A stretch of DNA of 64,000 nucleotides. Source: a virus. Positions 45,070-53,942 of the stretch are shown one piece after another. Under the pieces are notes generated by a model that saw nothing but the letters and a program-made list of their open reading frames with translations, was not told the origin of the DNA and did no database searches. Each line of letters opens with the position of its first letter. Position 1 is the stretch's first letter. The stretch covers positions 24,109 to 88,108 of IMG/VR virus record IMGVR_UViG_3300030004_000014. One strand, 5' to 3'. Made by a program: the position numbers and the translations under genes.

Positions 45070-46617
45070 ATGGTTGATACGAATGTACTAAGAAGTATTC
45101 ACGAAAATACCCCTAAGTATAATAGACATACTCTTATTGATTATATGAAAAATGAATTAGATCGCGCTCCTGAGTTTGTTGGTGCTATTTTAAATGAAGG
45201 CGTTAAAATGTTTAATGGTGTTATTACATATGTCGGTCATAGAGTTCTTCCCCCTGAAGATAGAGCTAATTTTGAATTAGCTGTTTATAAAGGATGTTCT
45301 GTTCATACATCAGAACTCATTTTAACTGAATATATTTTCGAATATGATGGTAAGAAATTTCAGTCCCACTTCTATCTTCCTTATCTTAGAAATAATGTTA
45401 TCACGATTATGGATACTATGCATGTTGTTCAAAAACCTATTACAGAACAAGTGTTTAGTAAAACCGCTACTGGTGTTACTGTAAAGACTATTCGTCAACC
45501 TATTCCATTTCATCGAAACAGCACCTTTGATGTACGATCAATATGTGGTCGTTATGCTTCAGTCGACTATATCACAACACTGAAGATACATCAAAATCCT
45601 ACAAGAAGTAAAGAAAAGAAAAAAACTTATGCGACTTGTTTACACTATCTTTTATGTAAATATGGTATCGTTGAAACATTGAATAGATTTGGTCTTACTT
45701 CTGAAGATATTAGTATTGTCGAAAGAGTCAATAATGATGAAGATATATATTACTATTTTGAAGCAAAGCAGCATATTAAGAAAATTCCTATGAATTTATA
45801 TTTAAAGGTTAAACAACATGTTCTCTTATCTAATAAAACAAATCTAAAGATCGTTGCTAATCTTTTATATATTTTAACCCCATTTACTAAATACAAAGTT
45901 GAAGATATTTATGATCCTGAAAAAACTGCATTTAGAATCATGTTAGGTAAGATTATTCATGGTGATACTATTACCGAAGCGTCTAGTAAAAATAGGATTG
46001 ATAATCATATTCGTAGTGTTGATAATGCATTAGATCTTATTACTATGTATCGATTGAATGCATATGGCTATAATGTTAAAGATATCTATGATTTTCTACA
46101 AGCAGTATTTTCAAATATAGATACAATTATTTTAGAATCTAGTTATACTGATCTTTTCAAGATGAGAATCAATATCGTTGAAACAATATTAGTAGATACT
46201 ATTTGTAAGAGTGTTTTTGGTCGTTGGTATTATGAAGAAACAAATCCTAGTCGGTTGAATGAACAAGAAGTTAAACGTATTTTAAAGTTCGATCCTATGC
46301 TTATTCGTAATCTTAGTTCGAATCGTATTGTTCAAAAGAGTCCTCAGATTTATGGCGACAACCAGCTTATTCCCTGTTTATGTCAAAAGACGAGACAATC
46401 GAGTATTTCACAATCTGGTAAAGTTTTGAAATCTGCTGATCATAGATTTAACCCATCTGCTGCCGCTGTTGAAACAATTTATGTATTTAATAAAAGTAAT
46501 CCTGGTGCTGGTGGTATCATAAATCCATACTTAGAAATAGATAATAATGGTACTATCATTAAACCTGCATATTCTGCTGAACTTGACAGTATGAAGAAAT
46601 TTATTCCTAATAACTAA
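45070..46617 (+). CDS. Probable RNA polymerase beta subunit, N-terminal fragment
   Basis: 515 residues. The N-terminal third holds FYLPYLRNNVITIMDTMHVVQKPITEQVF, laid out like the beta region around [29 protein letters not shown]. The C-terminal end has NRIVQKSPQIYGDNQLIPCL, then DHRFNPSAAAVETIYVFNKSNPGAGGIINPYLEIDNNGTI. This corresponds to the bacterial beta [50 protein letters not shown] block that forms part of the active-site cleft. The chain ends shortly afterwards, as expected for the split beta of phiKZ-like polymerases. The catalytic C-terminal half is not in the window, except for the tail-like piece at 41358. Ribosome site GGGGA. Its coding sequence contains a third exact copy of the promoter 20-mer. 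Confidence 0.5.
   Translation: MVDTNVLRSIHENTPKYNRHTLIDYMKNELDRAPEFVGAILNEGVKMFNGVITYVGHRVLPPEDRANFELAVYKGCSVHTSELILTEYIFEYDGKKFQSHFYLPYLRNNVITIMDTMHVVQKPITEQVFSKTATGVTVKTIRQPIPFHRNSTFDVRSICGRYASVDYITTLKIHQNPTRSKEKKKTYATCLHYLLCKYGIVETLNRFGLTSEDISIVERVNNDEDIYYYFEAKQHIKKIPMNLYLKVKQHVLLSNKTNLKIVANLLYILTPFTKYKVEDIYDPEKTAFRIMLGKIIHGDTITEASSKNRIDNHIRSVDNALDLITMYRLNAYGYNVKDIYDFLQAVFSNIDTIILESSYTDLFKMRINIVETILVDTICKSVFGRWYYEETNPSRLNEQEVKRILKFDPMLIRNLSSNRIVQKSPQIYGDNQLIPCLCQKTRQSSISQSGKVLKSADHRFNPSAAAVETIYVFNKSNPGAGGIINPYLEIDNNGTIIKPAYSAELDSMKKFIPNN
45741..45760 (+). promoter_or_regulatory. Third copy of the TATATTAC 20-mer, inside a coding region
   Basis: AGATATATATTACTATTTTG occurs exactly within the putative beta gene, where it encodes the segment EDIYYYFE. 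It may be an internal promoter for the downstream gene at 46651, or a binding site in the polymerase gene itself, or a coincidence of AT-rich coding. Confidence 0.35.
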
Positions 46618-46650
46618 AATAACAATCAGTCAAAACAAGGGGACATTCTG

Positions 46651-48285
46651 ATGGTTAGTTTCGGTAATGGCGGTGGCTTTGGTCAAAATAATAATAATAA
46701 TAATAATAACAATATGAATAATGTGATCAATGCTTCTATTAATCTTTGTCAAGATATATTAGAAAATAAAATGAATTATGAAAATAACGAAGAACGTATT
46801 GTTGCTAAAACTATCTATAATAGCATTTCTGCCAATACTATTGAGCGTACTAAGATCGGTAATGTATTTAAGAATTTTATTATCAATTGTGCTAATAATA
46901 ATACTAGCGGTGTAACCAAGGATGATGTTATCAATTGGTGTAAGAAATTCATCACTGATAACTGGACTGCAATCGGCCGTGCTGTTATGGAAAAATCCAA
47001 TAGTAATAATAGTTTTGGTGGTGGTGGTAATTCCTTTGGTAATAGCGGCGGTAGTAGTTGGGGCGGAGGAAGCAATAACAGCTCTTCTTCCAATTTCGGC
47101 GAACGCGCTTCGATGAACGATCTCATCGACGGTGTTCATTCTAGTGGCTCAAAAGATACTAATAATTCTTTTAATAGCATATTCAATGACGATGACAAAG
47201 CTATTAAGAAACAGATTATTATCGAGAATGTTAATAAGGGCGACTTTTACTCGCAGAGGGTTGTTATGACTCAAACGGAACCGAAGATCGATATATTCTC
47301 TGGTTGTAATTTCTTCAAAGTAGAACAATATTCCAAAAACAATGATATGTTTAATGATGGTAAGACCGTACATACTTTTGTTGTTGATTATGTTCGTTCT
47401 GAGATGAGCGATCTTCAGATCTACAATGATATTCGCAAACATATCAATCCTGAAGTTGTTGATGAGCATTATGCCGTTATTGTTCGTTATAATCAGTTGA
47501 TGCATCTTGGTATCGGTACGAATAGGTTCAAGACTGTTCGTGGTGTTATTCGTGATACTATTGACAATAAAGATAATTCTGTTATTGAGGTCCTTAGTGT
47601 TATTGAAAATCTTATTCACAAAGAACATCGTATTTTTGAACGATTGATCATTGATCATGTTAACTTCTTACTGAAGAATAATCTTATTTCTTATCGTAAG
47701 AATACTTCTATTGTCCTGAAGACTATTGATGATATTAAAGAATATTTGGAAAATCCTCCTAAGGTTCTTGCTGATAACATTAGAAGCTTCCCCACAGCAT
47801 TTAAGAATATTGTTAACCGTGCTATTCAATATGTATTTATCGAAAGCTGTGTTGTTGATATCGATGATAATAATTTCGGTGATGTTATCAAATCTCAGGC
47901 TGTTAAGTTTGTTGATGAACATGGTCGCACCGAATATGATTATGGTACGTATATCAACGATCCTGATCGTATCAAATCGATTATGAATTCTATGGTTGAA
48001 AACGATACTGTTCTTCGTTTACCGAAAACTATTATTTATACCAATATCATTACCGAAGATGCTCTTACTGAAATTGGAAATGATGTTCGTGTTTATGTTC
48101 AAGAGTGGAATAATCCTAAGATGAATTTTGTTAGATATACTTGCGACCTCACCATCAATGATGGTGGTCTTGATAATGTTATTTATTTTGTCAGCCCTCA
48201 GGATAGTGACAAGGTTGGTAAAGCCAATATCGGGACTACTTATAAAACTAGTAGCGAAGACAATATCTATATCGTTCTTTATTAA
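46651..48285 (+). CDS. Unknown protein with poly-Asn and Gly/Asn/Ser-rich segments, 544 aa
   Basis: Starts at 46651 with AAGGGGA. Residues about 4-22 are GNGGGFGQ followed by a run of Asn; residues about 110-150 are a Gly/Asn/Ser-rich linker (NSFGGGGNSFGNSGGSSWGG). Between them, residues about 23-105 are a folded helical domain. After residue ~175 a mixed alpha/beta domain continues to the end (KKQIIIENVNKGDFYSQRV; VVDYVRSEMSDLQIYNDIR). The low-complexity linker resembles those of single-stranded DNA-binding or condensate-forming proteins, but no OB-fold motif is clear. It shares the transcript of the putative polymerase gene. Function unknown. Confidence 0.6.
   Translation: MVSFGNGGGFGQNNNNNNNNNMNNVINASINLCQDILENKMNYENNEERIVAKTIYNSISANTIERTKIGNVFKNFIINCANNNTSGVTKDDVINWCKKFITDNWTAIGRAVMEKSNSNNSFGGGGNSFGNSGGSSWGGGSNNSSSSNFGERASMNDLIDGVHSSGSKDTNNSFNSIFNDDDKAIKKQIIIENVNKGDFYSQRVVMTQTEPKIDIFSGCNFFKVEQYSKNNDMFNDGKTVHTFVVDYVRSEMSDLQIYNDIRKHINPEVVDEHYAVIVRYNQLMHLGIGTNRFKTVRGVIRDTIDNKDNSVIEVLSVIENLIHKEHRIFERLIIDHVNFLLKNNLISYRKNTSIVLKTIDDIKEYLENPPKVLADNIRSFPTAFKNIVNRAIQYVFIESCVVDIDDNNFGDVIKSQAVKFVDEHGRTEYDYGTYINDPDRIKSIMNSMVENDTVLRLPKTIIYTNIITEDALTEIGNDVRVYVQEWNNPKMNFVRYTCDLTINDGGLDNVIYFVSPQDSDKVGKANIGTTYKTSSEDNIYIVLY
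46687..46714 (+). repeat. AAT trinucleotide repeat (poly-Asn codons)
   Basis: Nine AAT or AAC codons in a row, within the N-terminal coding region. Such runs can change length by slippage, in steps of three without shifting the frame. Confidence 0.7.
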
Positions 48286-48299
48286 TTTGCGATATGTCA

Positions 48300-48331
48300 C
48301 ATAACAGGATGGCCAAGGCCATCCTGTTATG
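48300..48331. terminator. Bidirectional hairpin terminator
   Basis: Inverted repeat CATAACAGGATGGCC / GGCCATCCTGTTATG around AA, between convergent genes ending at 48285 (+) and 48346 (-). Followed on the plus strand by GACTTTATATTTTTTT. Confidence 0.8.
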
Positions 48332-48345
48332 GACTTTATATTTTT

Positions 48346-49176
48346 TTAAACCAATAAGACTCTACCTGAAACAAGATTAAATGATTTAATAATATTTTTT
48401 GTTGAAGATGACATATCATCACCACACCAAGTAATTGTATTATTTAACTGAGTATACATTGACTCTGTATAAGTAAGAGAAGCATTACCGTATGTAGTTA
48501 CACTAACACTCTGGTCAACACCGGAGAATAAACCAAGCTCTGAAACAGACGCAGCATAAGCCAAATCACCATAAATAGCAGTAATATATTCCAATAACTC
48601 ATTATCATTAATCGTCAATGTCATAGTCGTCTGTGCATTAACTTCTGTTGTTGTAGAAGCATTACCAGATGAAGTAGGAACAGTTCTCGTAGGTGTAAGA
48701 TTACTATAATCAATAACATAAGGATTCTGAAGACCAGTGGTAGCATCTGTTTCAACAAGAGAAATACCCCCAGACATAGTTGCTGTCTTTAACCAGTATG
48801 CATAGTAATTAGAAGAACCAACTTGAACTAAAGATCTAATTCTATAATTAGACATTTCCGCAGCGGTAAGATCAGACTCAGTAGGAACAAATCTAAAAGG
48901 AATTGGAATAGAAAGACCCATATCTGATGGAAGAGGCTGATACGGTCTACGAATATTTGTAGAATCTGCATTATAACATCCATTAATACCAACACCAAAA
49001 TACTGAAGACCAGGAATAGTAGCAGGAATAGCAGCAGGGAAAATATTATAAAGGTTATTTAATGTTGTACCAGTATCATAATCGAGTCCTGATCCCGTAG
49101 TACAGGCCAATTCTCGTTTAGCACCAAGAACAGTTGTAACACTATAACGAACAGCATTGGGAGTCGTTGATGTCAT
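48346..49176 (-). CDS. Structural protein, 276 aa
   Basis: Beta-rich, with many Thr, Ser, Gly and Tyr residues and no charged coiled coils. It begins MTSTTPNAVRYSVTTVLGAK and includes SIPIPFRFVPTESDLTAAEMSNYRIRSLVQVG, compatible with a tail or baseplate protein of large myoviruses. It lies three bases after the 728-residue structural gene and its ribosome site (AAGGA) is 11 bases upstream. No enzyme motif is visible. Its role is inferred from composition and from neighbours. Confidence 0.5.
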   Translation of the reverse strand: MTSTTPNAVRYSVTTVLGAKRELACTTGSGLDYDTGTTLNNLYNIFPAAIPATIPGLQYFGVGINGCYNADSTNIRRPYQPLPSDMGLSIPIPFRFVPTESDLTAAEMSNYRIRSLVQVGSSNYYAYWLKTATMSGGISLVETDATTGLQNPYVIDYSNLTPTRTVPTSSGNASTTTEVNAQTTMTLTINDNELLEYITAIYGDLAYAASVSELGLFSGVDQSVSVTTYGNASLTYTESMYTQLNNTITWCGDDMSSSTKNIIKSFNLVSGRVLLV

Positions 49177-49179
49177 TTT

Positions 49180-51366
49180 CTAAAATGTTCCTTCTTTGTC
49201 AATGAAAACAATACGCATCCCCATTGATACATATTGTGTTGTTTCTGTTGTTTGAGTACTTTCCAAAACATTTACTGTACAAATAGTATTTAAAGAAGAG
49301 TTTGTAGAATGTTCTTCGGTTAGTTTCATTGTTGATATGTTTTTTAATGTTATAGAATCCTCATAAGATGGAAACTCTATGATATTAACGTTACATTCAC
49401 TTAAAGAATCACTATCTTTATGAATTTCTTCAGTTTGTATAATATCATAAATATTGTTATTTAATTCATAGGATGCTGTAGATTTTGTAGATTCGTCTGT
49501 ATTTACAATAGACATAAATAGCCAATCTATTTCTTCATCATTATTATCTAAGAACTGAACATTATAGCTACAGAATTTGATAAATATATTTTTTAATGCA
49601 GCATATAAATCTGTATCATAAATCAAAGGATTTGCGTTAGATCCTAAGAGTGAAGATTCGGATATTGGTAATGCTGCTGATAGTAAGGAATTTATAAATC
49701 TGGCATACGAATCTTGTAGTGTAGTTGTGTTTAATTCTATCGAATTAATGATATCATCTAAATTAGCGATAGATGCTAGATATGAACTATAATTCTCATA
49801 TGTCGTAAGATCGAGTGACAAAATCTCATTAACCAAAACATTAGAATATATATATTTCTGTATTTTATCTGTAACATAATCACTATTATTTCTAGAAGTT
49901 CTAATATCATCTAACATTGTAGAAAATATAGTATTCATTGAATTTGCAAATGTTGCCGGATCTTGTGTTGTTGTATACTTTATATTTTCACAATTAGAAA
50001 CATCATAAAAGTTTTTAATGATATATGTTATTCCATTTAAATCATACGTAGTTGGTAATGTACCAATATCTGATGTATATGCTGTATCGCATGAATAATA
50101 TTTTGGAATATCTATTGGTGTTAATCCTATTAATCTAGACATACAGTAATGTATAAGAAGAATGATATCGTTTTGATTACATTCTATTGTTATTCCAGTC
50201 GTTGTTTCTGTAATAGCAACGCTAGCAAATTTATATATACCGTTTGAGATAGCATATATTAAAGTATCCATTGTAAATCTAGCAACCAAATATTGATACT
50301 TAGTATCCTGATTAACTTTTTCTAAAATAAGAAGTTTTGTAGGATATTCATTTACTGTAGTCAATGCTAATTCTTTTGTTATCTTGGTGTTATTATCTGA
50401 ACTATCATCTATTTCAGTTTTTGCAGTATACAAAATATCTGTCATCTCAGTAATAGTCTTTGGTTCAATTTGTGTTATATTTGCAGAAAAATTAGTTGGA
50501 ATAATAGTAGATGTAACCATAGGTGTCCACAATAAGCTATCGGATACTTGTTGATTGATATTAAAACCAACACAACCTATATTCAAAGCAGCCAATAAGT
50601 TATCAATAAGTAGAATAAGATTAGATTGTTTTCCTGCATTTCTATTTAAATAATCCATATTTAAATATAAGAATAGTTCCTGTTTTCTCGATAACAAATT
50701 ACTATAATCAGGAATATTATTCGATAATAATTCTGACCAAATATGATAACTATGAGCTCTTTCAGTATTTAAATTCTGATATCGCACTGCGTGTATTCTT
50801 GTAAACAAATTCTGCCACAATAAACCCCAAAAAGAAATGTCATAATACGGTTCATATCTAAAGAATTTAAAATACCATTTATTAACTGCATAATCTATCA
50901 GAGATTTCAAACTAATTATAATACTATCTAATTCTGTTGTTTCTAAAAAGTTTAATGCATCATAATTTAAAATAGTAAAATCTGGAGCAGTTATTGCAGT
51001 AGAGATATCTACAGGATAAACGATACCTTGAATAACATCTAATTGTTCTGGATATGTTTCGCATAAATTTATAAAATATGTTGTTCCTGGTATATATCTT
51101 TCTTTTGTTACTGGATGATTTTTAAGGTTGTTTACTGTAAAATCTATAGTTTCTTGTGTGTCTAGAGAAATTATTTCCATAATAGTATCAGTAGAATGAT
51201 ATTGACCGGATAAATTTAAATAATATTTCCAGGTAGATTCATCTGCACTTATGGTAGAAGATAACTCTATTTCTGAATTCTGTAAAGTTGCAATTGGAGT
51301 AAATTTAATGACTAGACTCTTTAAGAAATTTATAACTTGTTCATCATATTCCTGAAGCGTTATCAT
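49180..51366 (-). CDS. Large structural protein, 728 aa
   Basis: Begins MITLQEYDEQVINFLKSL with AAAGGAG upstream. The first third is mixed; around residues 165-225 are aromatic-rich helices (WYFKFFRYEPYYDISFWGLLWQ). The rest has alternating helices and Thr/Ser/Ile-rich strands. The composition is that of a virion protein, probably baseplate or neck, given the portal gene divergent to it and the sheath-tube pair beyond. Not recognised to family level. First gene of its two-gene operon. Confidence 0.5.
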   Translation of the reverse strand: MITLQEYDEQVINFLKSLVIKFTPIATLQNSEIELSSTISADESTWKYYLNLSGQYHSTDTIMEIISLDTQETIDFTVNNLKNHPVTKERYIPGTTYFINLCETYPEQLDVIQGIVYPVDISTAITAPDFTILNYDALNFLETTELDSIIISLKSLIDYAVNKWYFKFFRYEPYYDISFWGLLWQNLFTRIHAVRYQNLNTERAHSYHIWSELLSNNIPDYSNLLSRKQELFLYLNMDYLNRNAGKQSNLILLIDNLLAALNIGCVGFNINQQVSDSLLWTPMVTSTIIPTNFSANITQIEPKTITEMTDILYTAKTEIDDSSDNNTKITKELALTTVNEYPTKLLILEKVNQDTKYQYLVARFTMDTLIYAISNGIYKFASVAITETTTGITIECNQNDIILLIHYCMSRLIGLTPIDIPKYYSCDTAYTSDIGTLPTTYDLNGITYIIKNFYDVSNCENIKYTTTQDPATFANSMNTIFSTMLDDIRTSRNNSDYVTDKIQKYIYSNVLVNEILSLDLTTYENYSSYLASIANLDDIINSIELNTTTLQDSYARFINSLLSAALPISESSLLGSNANPLIYDTDLYAALKNIFIKFCSYNVQFLDNNDEEIDWLFMSIVNTDESTKSTASYELNNNIYDIIQTEEIHKDSDSLSECNVNIIEFPSYEDSITLKNISTMKLTEEHSTNSSLNTICTVNVLESTQTTETTQYVSMGMRIVFIDKEGTF

Positions 51367-51438
51367 TTATGGTTCTTCTCCTTTTTACATAGAGAGATCA
51401 TATCATAAGTAGTCATTTTTACAAAAGGAAATATTCTG
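51367..51438. promoter_or_regulatory. Divergent promoter region, 72 bp
   Basis: Short gap between the minus-strand structural operon and the plus-strand portal gene. Contains CATAGAGAGATCATATCATAAG and the plus-strand ribosome site AAAAGGAAA. Individual promoter elements were not resolved. Confidence 0.4.
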
Positions 51439-53886
51439 ATGACACTTAAAGACAGACTTATGAGTACTCTTAGTATTTTTATAAAAGATAAACAATATAC
51501 TGAACCATCTCTAGATATTAATTTTAACCCTTCTACAAGTATTTCTAATGATCAGAGAAAAGAATTATTAAATAAGATTCAAAGATCCTCTCTGGACAAT
51601 AGAGGAATAGATCCTACATCATTCTTAAGTAATTATCTAAAACCTATTGCTTCTGAGACAGCAAACTTATCAGTTGACAACTTAGAGATTATTAGACTTG
51701 TTCCAGAAATTGGTAGAGCAATAAATGTTATTATTCCTCATATTTATGCACCCAATGATTTACAAGATAATACAATCCCTATCGTCGTTAATCATGCTAG
51801 TCTTTCCGAACCACAGAAGAAAGCTATTGGAAAGACATTAGAAAAGTATTTTAATGAAACATTAGAATTACCAACTAAAGCAAAACATTGGACAAAACAA
51901 AGTCTTTATATTGCTGGGTCTTCTCCCATTTGTATCATACCACTGAATGAAATTGATACTCTCATAAACGATAGTAACAATATCGTTCCTGGTACAGAAT
52001 CATATAATGAACACTTTAAAAAATTAAATAATAGTATTTTTAAAGATGCCAATATGTTTTATGAAAACAGGACTGAAGAATCTGTAGCTACAGAAACATT
52101 AGCTATGGAAAATCTTTATACTGGAATTTCATCTTTAGAATATGGTTATGATGAAAATATAAATAAAAAAATACAATTTTCTCAGAATAAAAACAAAGAA
52201 TTTGCCACATTTGCTATGGAAGCATTAGGAGAAAATGCATTCGGATTAACTGATAATATTGATATTCTAAAAATGCCAGAAGCCACAACGAAAGCTGGTA
52301 ATAATAAAGTTAAACAACATGTTGCATTGCGATATAAAACAACAGCTACTACATTCTTGGGGAATGGTGAAAAGGGTAAAAAGAATAAAGGTCATCCTGT
52401 TTATATAGAACTTCCTCCAGAAAGTGTTGTTCCTATTTATGTTCCAGGTTCACCTAAAAACCACATTGGATATCTTGTTCTTTTGGGAGATTATGGTTCT
52501 CCTATTAACCTAACTGAATCTGTTAAAGATGTTACTTATTCAACATCTAAACGAGTTAATTATGATACACTCTATAAAACATTCGGTTATAATGGAATTA
52601 AAGATCCTACCCAACAGTATTTAATGATGCAGACTCTATATGGACAACTTATTAATGCTCATGTTTCTGGAAAGTTAGAAAAGGTTGGATATAAAGATGT
52701 AGAATTTGGAAATATAGAAAATATTTACAAACACATGTTTACTAGATTCTTAGCATCAAGAAGATCAAACATATTATTTGTACCGAAAGAATTTATGATT
52801 TATCATCATTATGATCTAAATGCAGATGGTACTGGTAGATCTAAATTAGAAGATATTAAATTTATATTGTCTTTAAAAATGACTATTATGATTGCCTCTG
52901 CACATTCTGCTATTCGCTCTGCTATTGACAAACGAACAGTTGAGGTTACATTAAATAATAAGATTACGAATGTTGAAGGACATCTTAAGAAGTTAGAAAA
53001 AGCGTTTGTTCAGAAAAACATGGTTAAATTTTCAACAGATCCGTCTCAGGCTGTTAGAACTATATCGGAAAAATCATTATCTTTTAAGGCTAAAGGTATT
53101 CCTGGTCTGGGTGATTATGAAGTTACAAGTGAAGCTACACCCGATAATAGTAGTTCTGAATTTAGAGATATTTTAGAGTATTTTGATAATATTATTCAAT
53201 ATCACTTTGATGTTCCCCCATCTGCTTATAATTCAATGAACGAAAACGAATTCTCTAGATCGATTGTTATGTCGAATATTTATTTTAGTAGAATTATTCA
53301 AGCTTTACAACAACTTACAATAAAACATTTAAATAATTTTATCAGAACATATATTAGTTTTTCACAACCTCTTATTGAAGAAATTAATAAAATTATTAAT
53401 ATCAAAGTAGATGGCGAAGATAAACTATCAGATGGTTCTGGCGTAGAAGATGAAAATAAAACTGAAAGTACCAAAGAAAGACTTGAAGAGATTATTAATA
53501 GTATTAGTGTTCATCTACAGGTTCCGAATGTTGGTCCTAACAAAACACAATTTGACGATCTTGATACATTCTCTGAGTCTCTTGATAAAGTACTTGATAA
53601 ACTTTATAGTGTTCCTAAAGAACTTGAAGACGATCCTCTTACATTTGTTAAGTTTGTTGTTAAAGAAAAGATACTTAGAAAATATCTATCAGAACAAAAT
53701 GTCATGGACTCTGATGAATTCCCAACAATCGGTGAGATCGATAAAGTTGCACTTGACGAAACTATTCATGAATGTATTAATCTTATTAATGCAATTAAAA
53801 CATCAAAGCGTTTATATAAACAGAAAGCTAATAATAATAATCAAGATGATGATAATTCTGGTTTCGAAGATAGTGATAAATACTAA
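51439..53886 (+). CDS. Portal protein (gp20-like)
   Basis: 815 residues with ribosome site AAAAGGA. The N-terminal region (about 85-180) describes helices and a loop with EIGRAINVIIPHIYAPNDLQ, then HWTKQSLYIAGSSPICIIPL. The core near residues 460-610 has KMTIMIASAHSAIRSAIDKR and later YFDNIIQYHFDVPPSAYNSM followed by ENEFSRSIVMSNIYFSRIIQ, a pattern typical of portal stem and wing helices (L-hydrophobic-VP-S, then helix with acidic and small residues). The C-terminus is acidic and low-complexity. The portal forms the dodecameric channel at the head vertex through which DNA enters and leaves. It is divergent to one structural block and convergent with the tube-sheath operon, separated by a hairpin. 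Confidence 0.65.
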   Translation: MTLKDRLMSTLSIFIKDKQYTEPSLDINFNPSTSISNDQRKELLNKIQRSSLDNRGIDPTSFLSNYLKPIASETANLSVDNLEIIRLVPEIGRAINVIIPHIYAPNDLQDNTIPIVVNHASLSEPQKKAIGKTLEKYFNETLELPTKAKHWTKQSLYIAGSSPICIIPLNEIDTLINDSNNIVPGTESYNEHFKKLNNSIFKDANMFYENRTEESVATETLAMENLYTGISSLEYGYDENINKKIQFSQNKNKEFATFAMEALGENAFGLTDNIDILKMPEATTKAGNNKVKQHVALRYKTTATTFLGNGEKGKKNKGHPVYIELPPESVVPIYVPGSPKNHIGYLVLLGDYGSPINLTESVKDVTYSTSKRVNYDTLYKTFGYNGIKDPTQQYLMMQTLYGQLINAHVSGKLEKVGYKDVEFGNIENIYKHMFTRFLASRRSNILFVPKEFMIYHHYDLNADGTGRSKLEDIKFILSLKMTIMIASAHSAIRSAIDKRTVEVTLNNKITNVEGHLKKLEKAFVQKNMVKFSTDPSQAVRTISEKSLSFKAKGIPGLGDYEVTSEATPDNSSSEFRDILEYFDNIIQYHFDVPPSAYNSMNENEFSRSIVMSNIYFSRIIQALQQLTIKHLNNFIRTYISFSQPLIEEINKIINIKVDGEDKLSDGSGVEDENKTESTKERLEEIINSISVHLQVPNVGPNKTQFDDLDTFSESLDKVLDKLYSVPKELEDDPLTFVKFVVKEKILRKYLSEQNVMDSDEFPTIGEIDKVALDETIHECINLINAIKTSKRLYKQKANNNNQDDDNSGFEDSDKY

Positions 53887-53895
53887 GTATAAAAC

Positions 53896-53927
53896 TGATA
53901 GGAATGGGCAAGTGCCCATTCCTATCA
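53896..53927. terminator. Bidirectional hairpin terminator
   Basis: TGATAGGAATGGGCA / TGCCCATTCCTATCA around AG, between convergent genes ending at 53886 (+) and 53943 (-). Confidence 0.85.
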
Positions 53928-53942
53928 TATCCGACAATTGTC

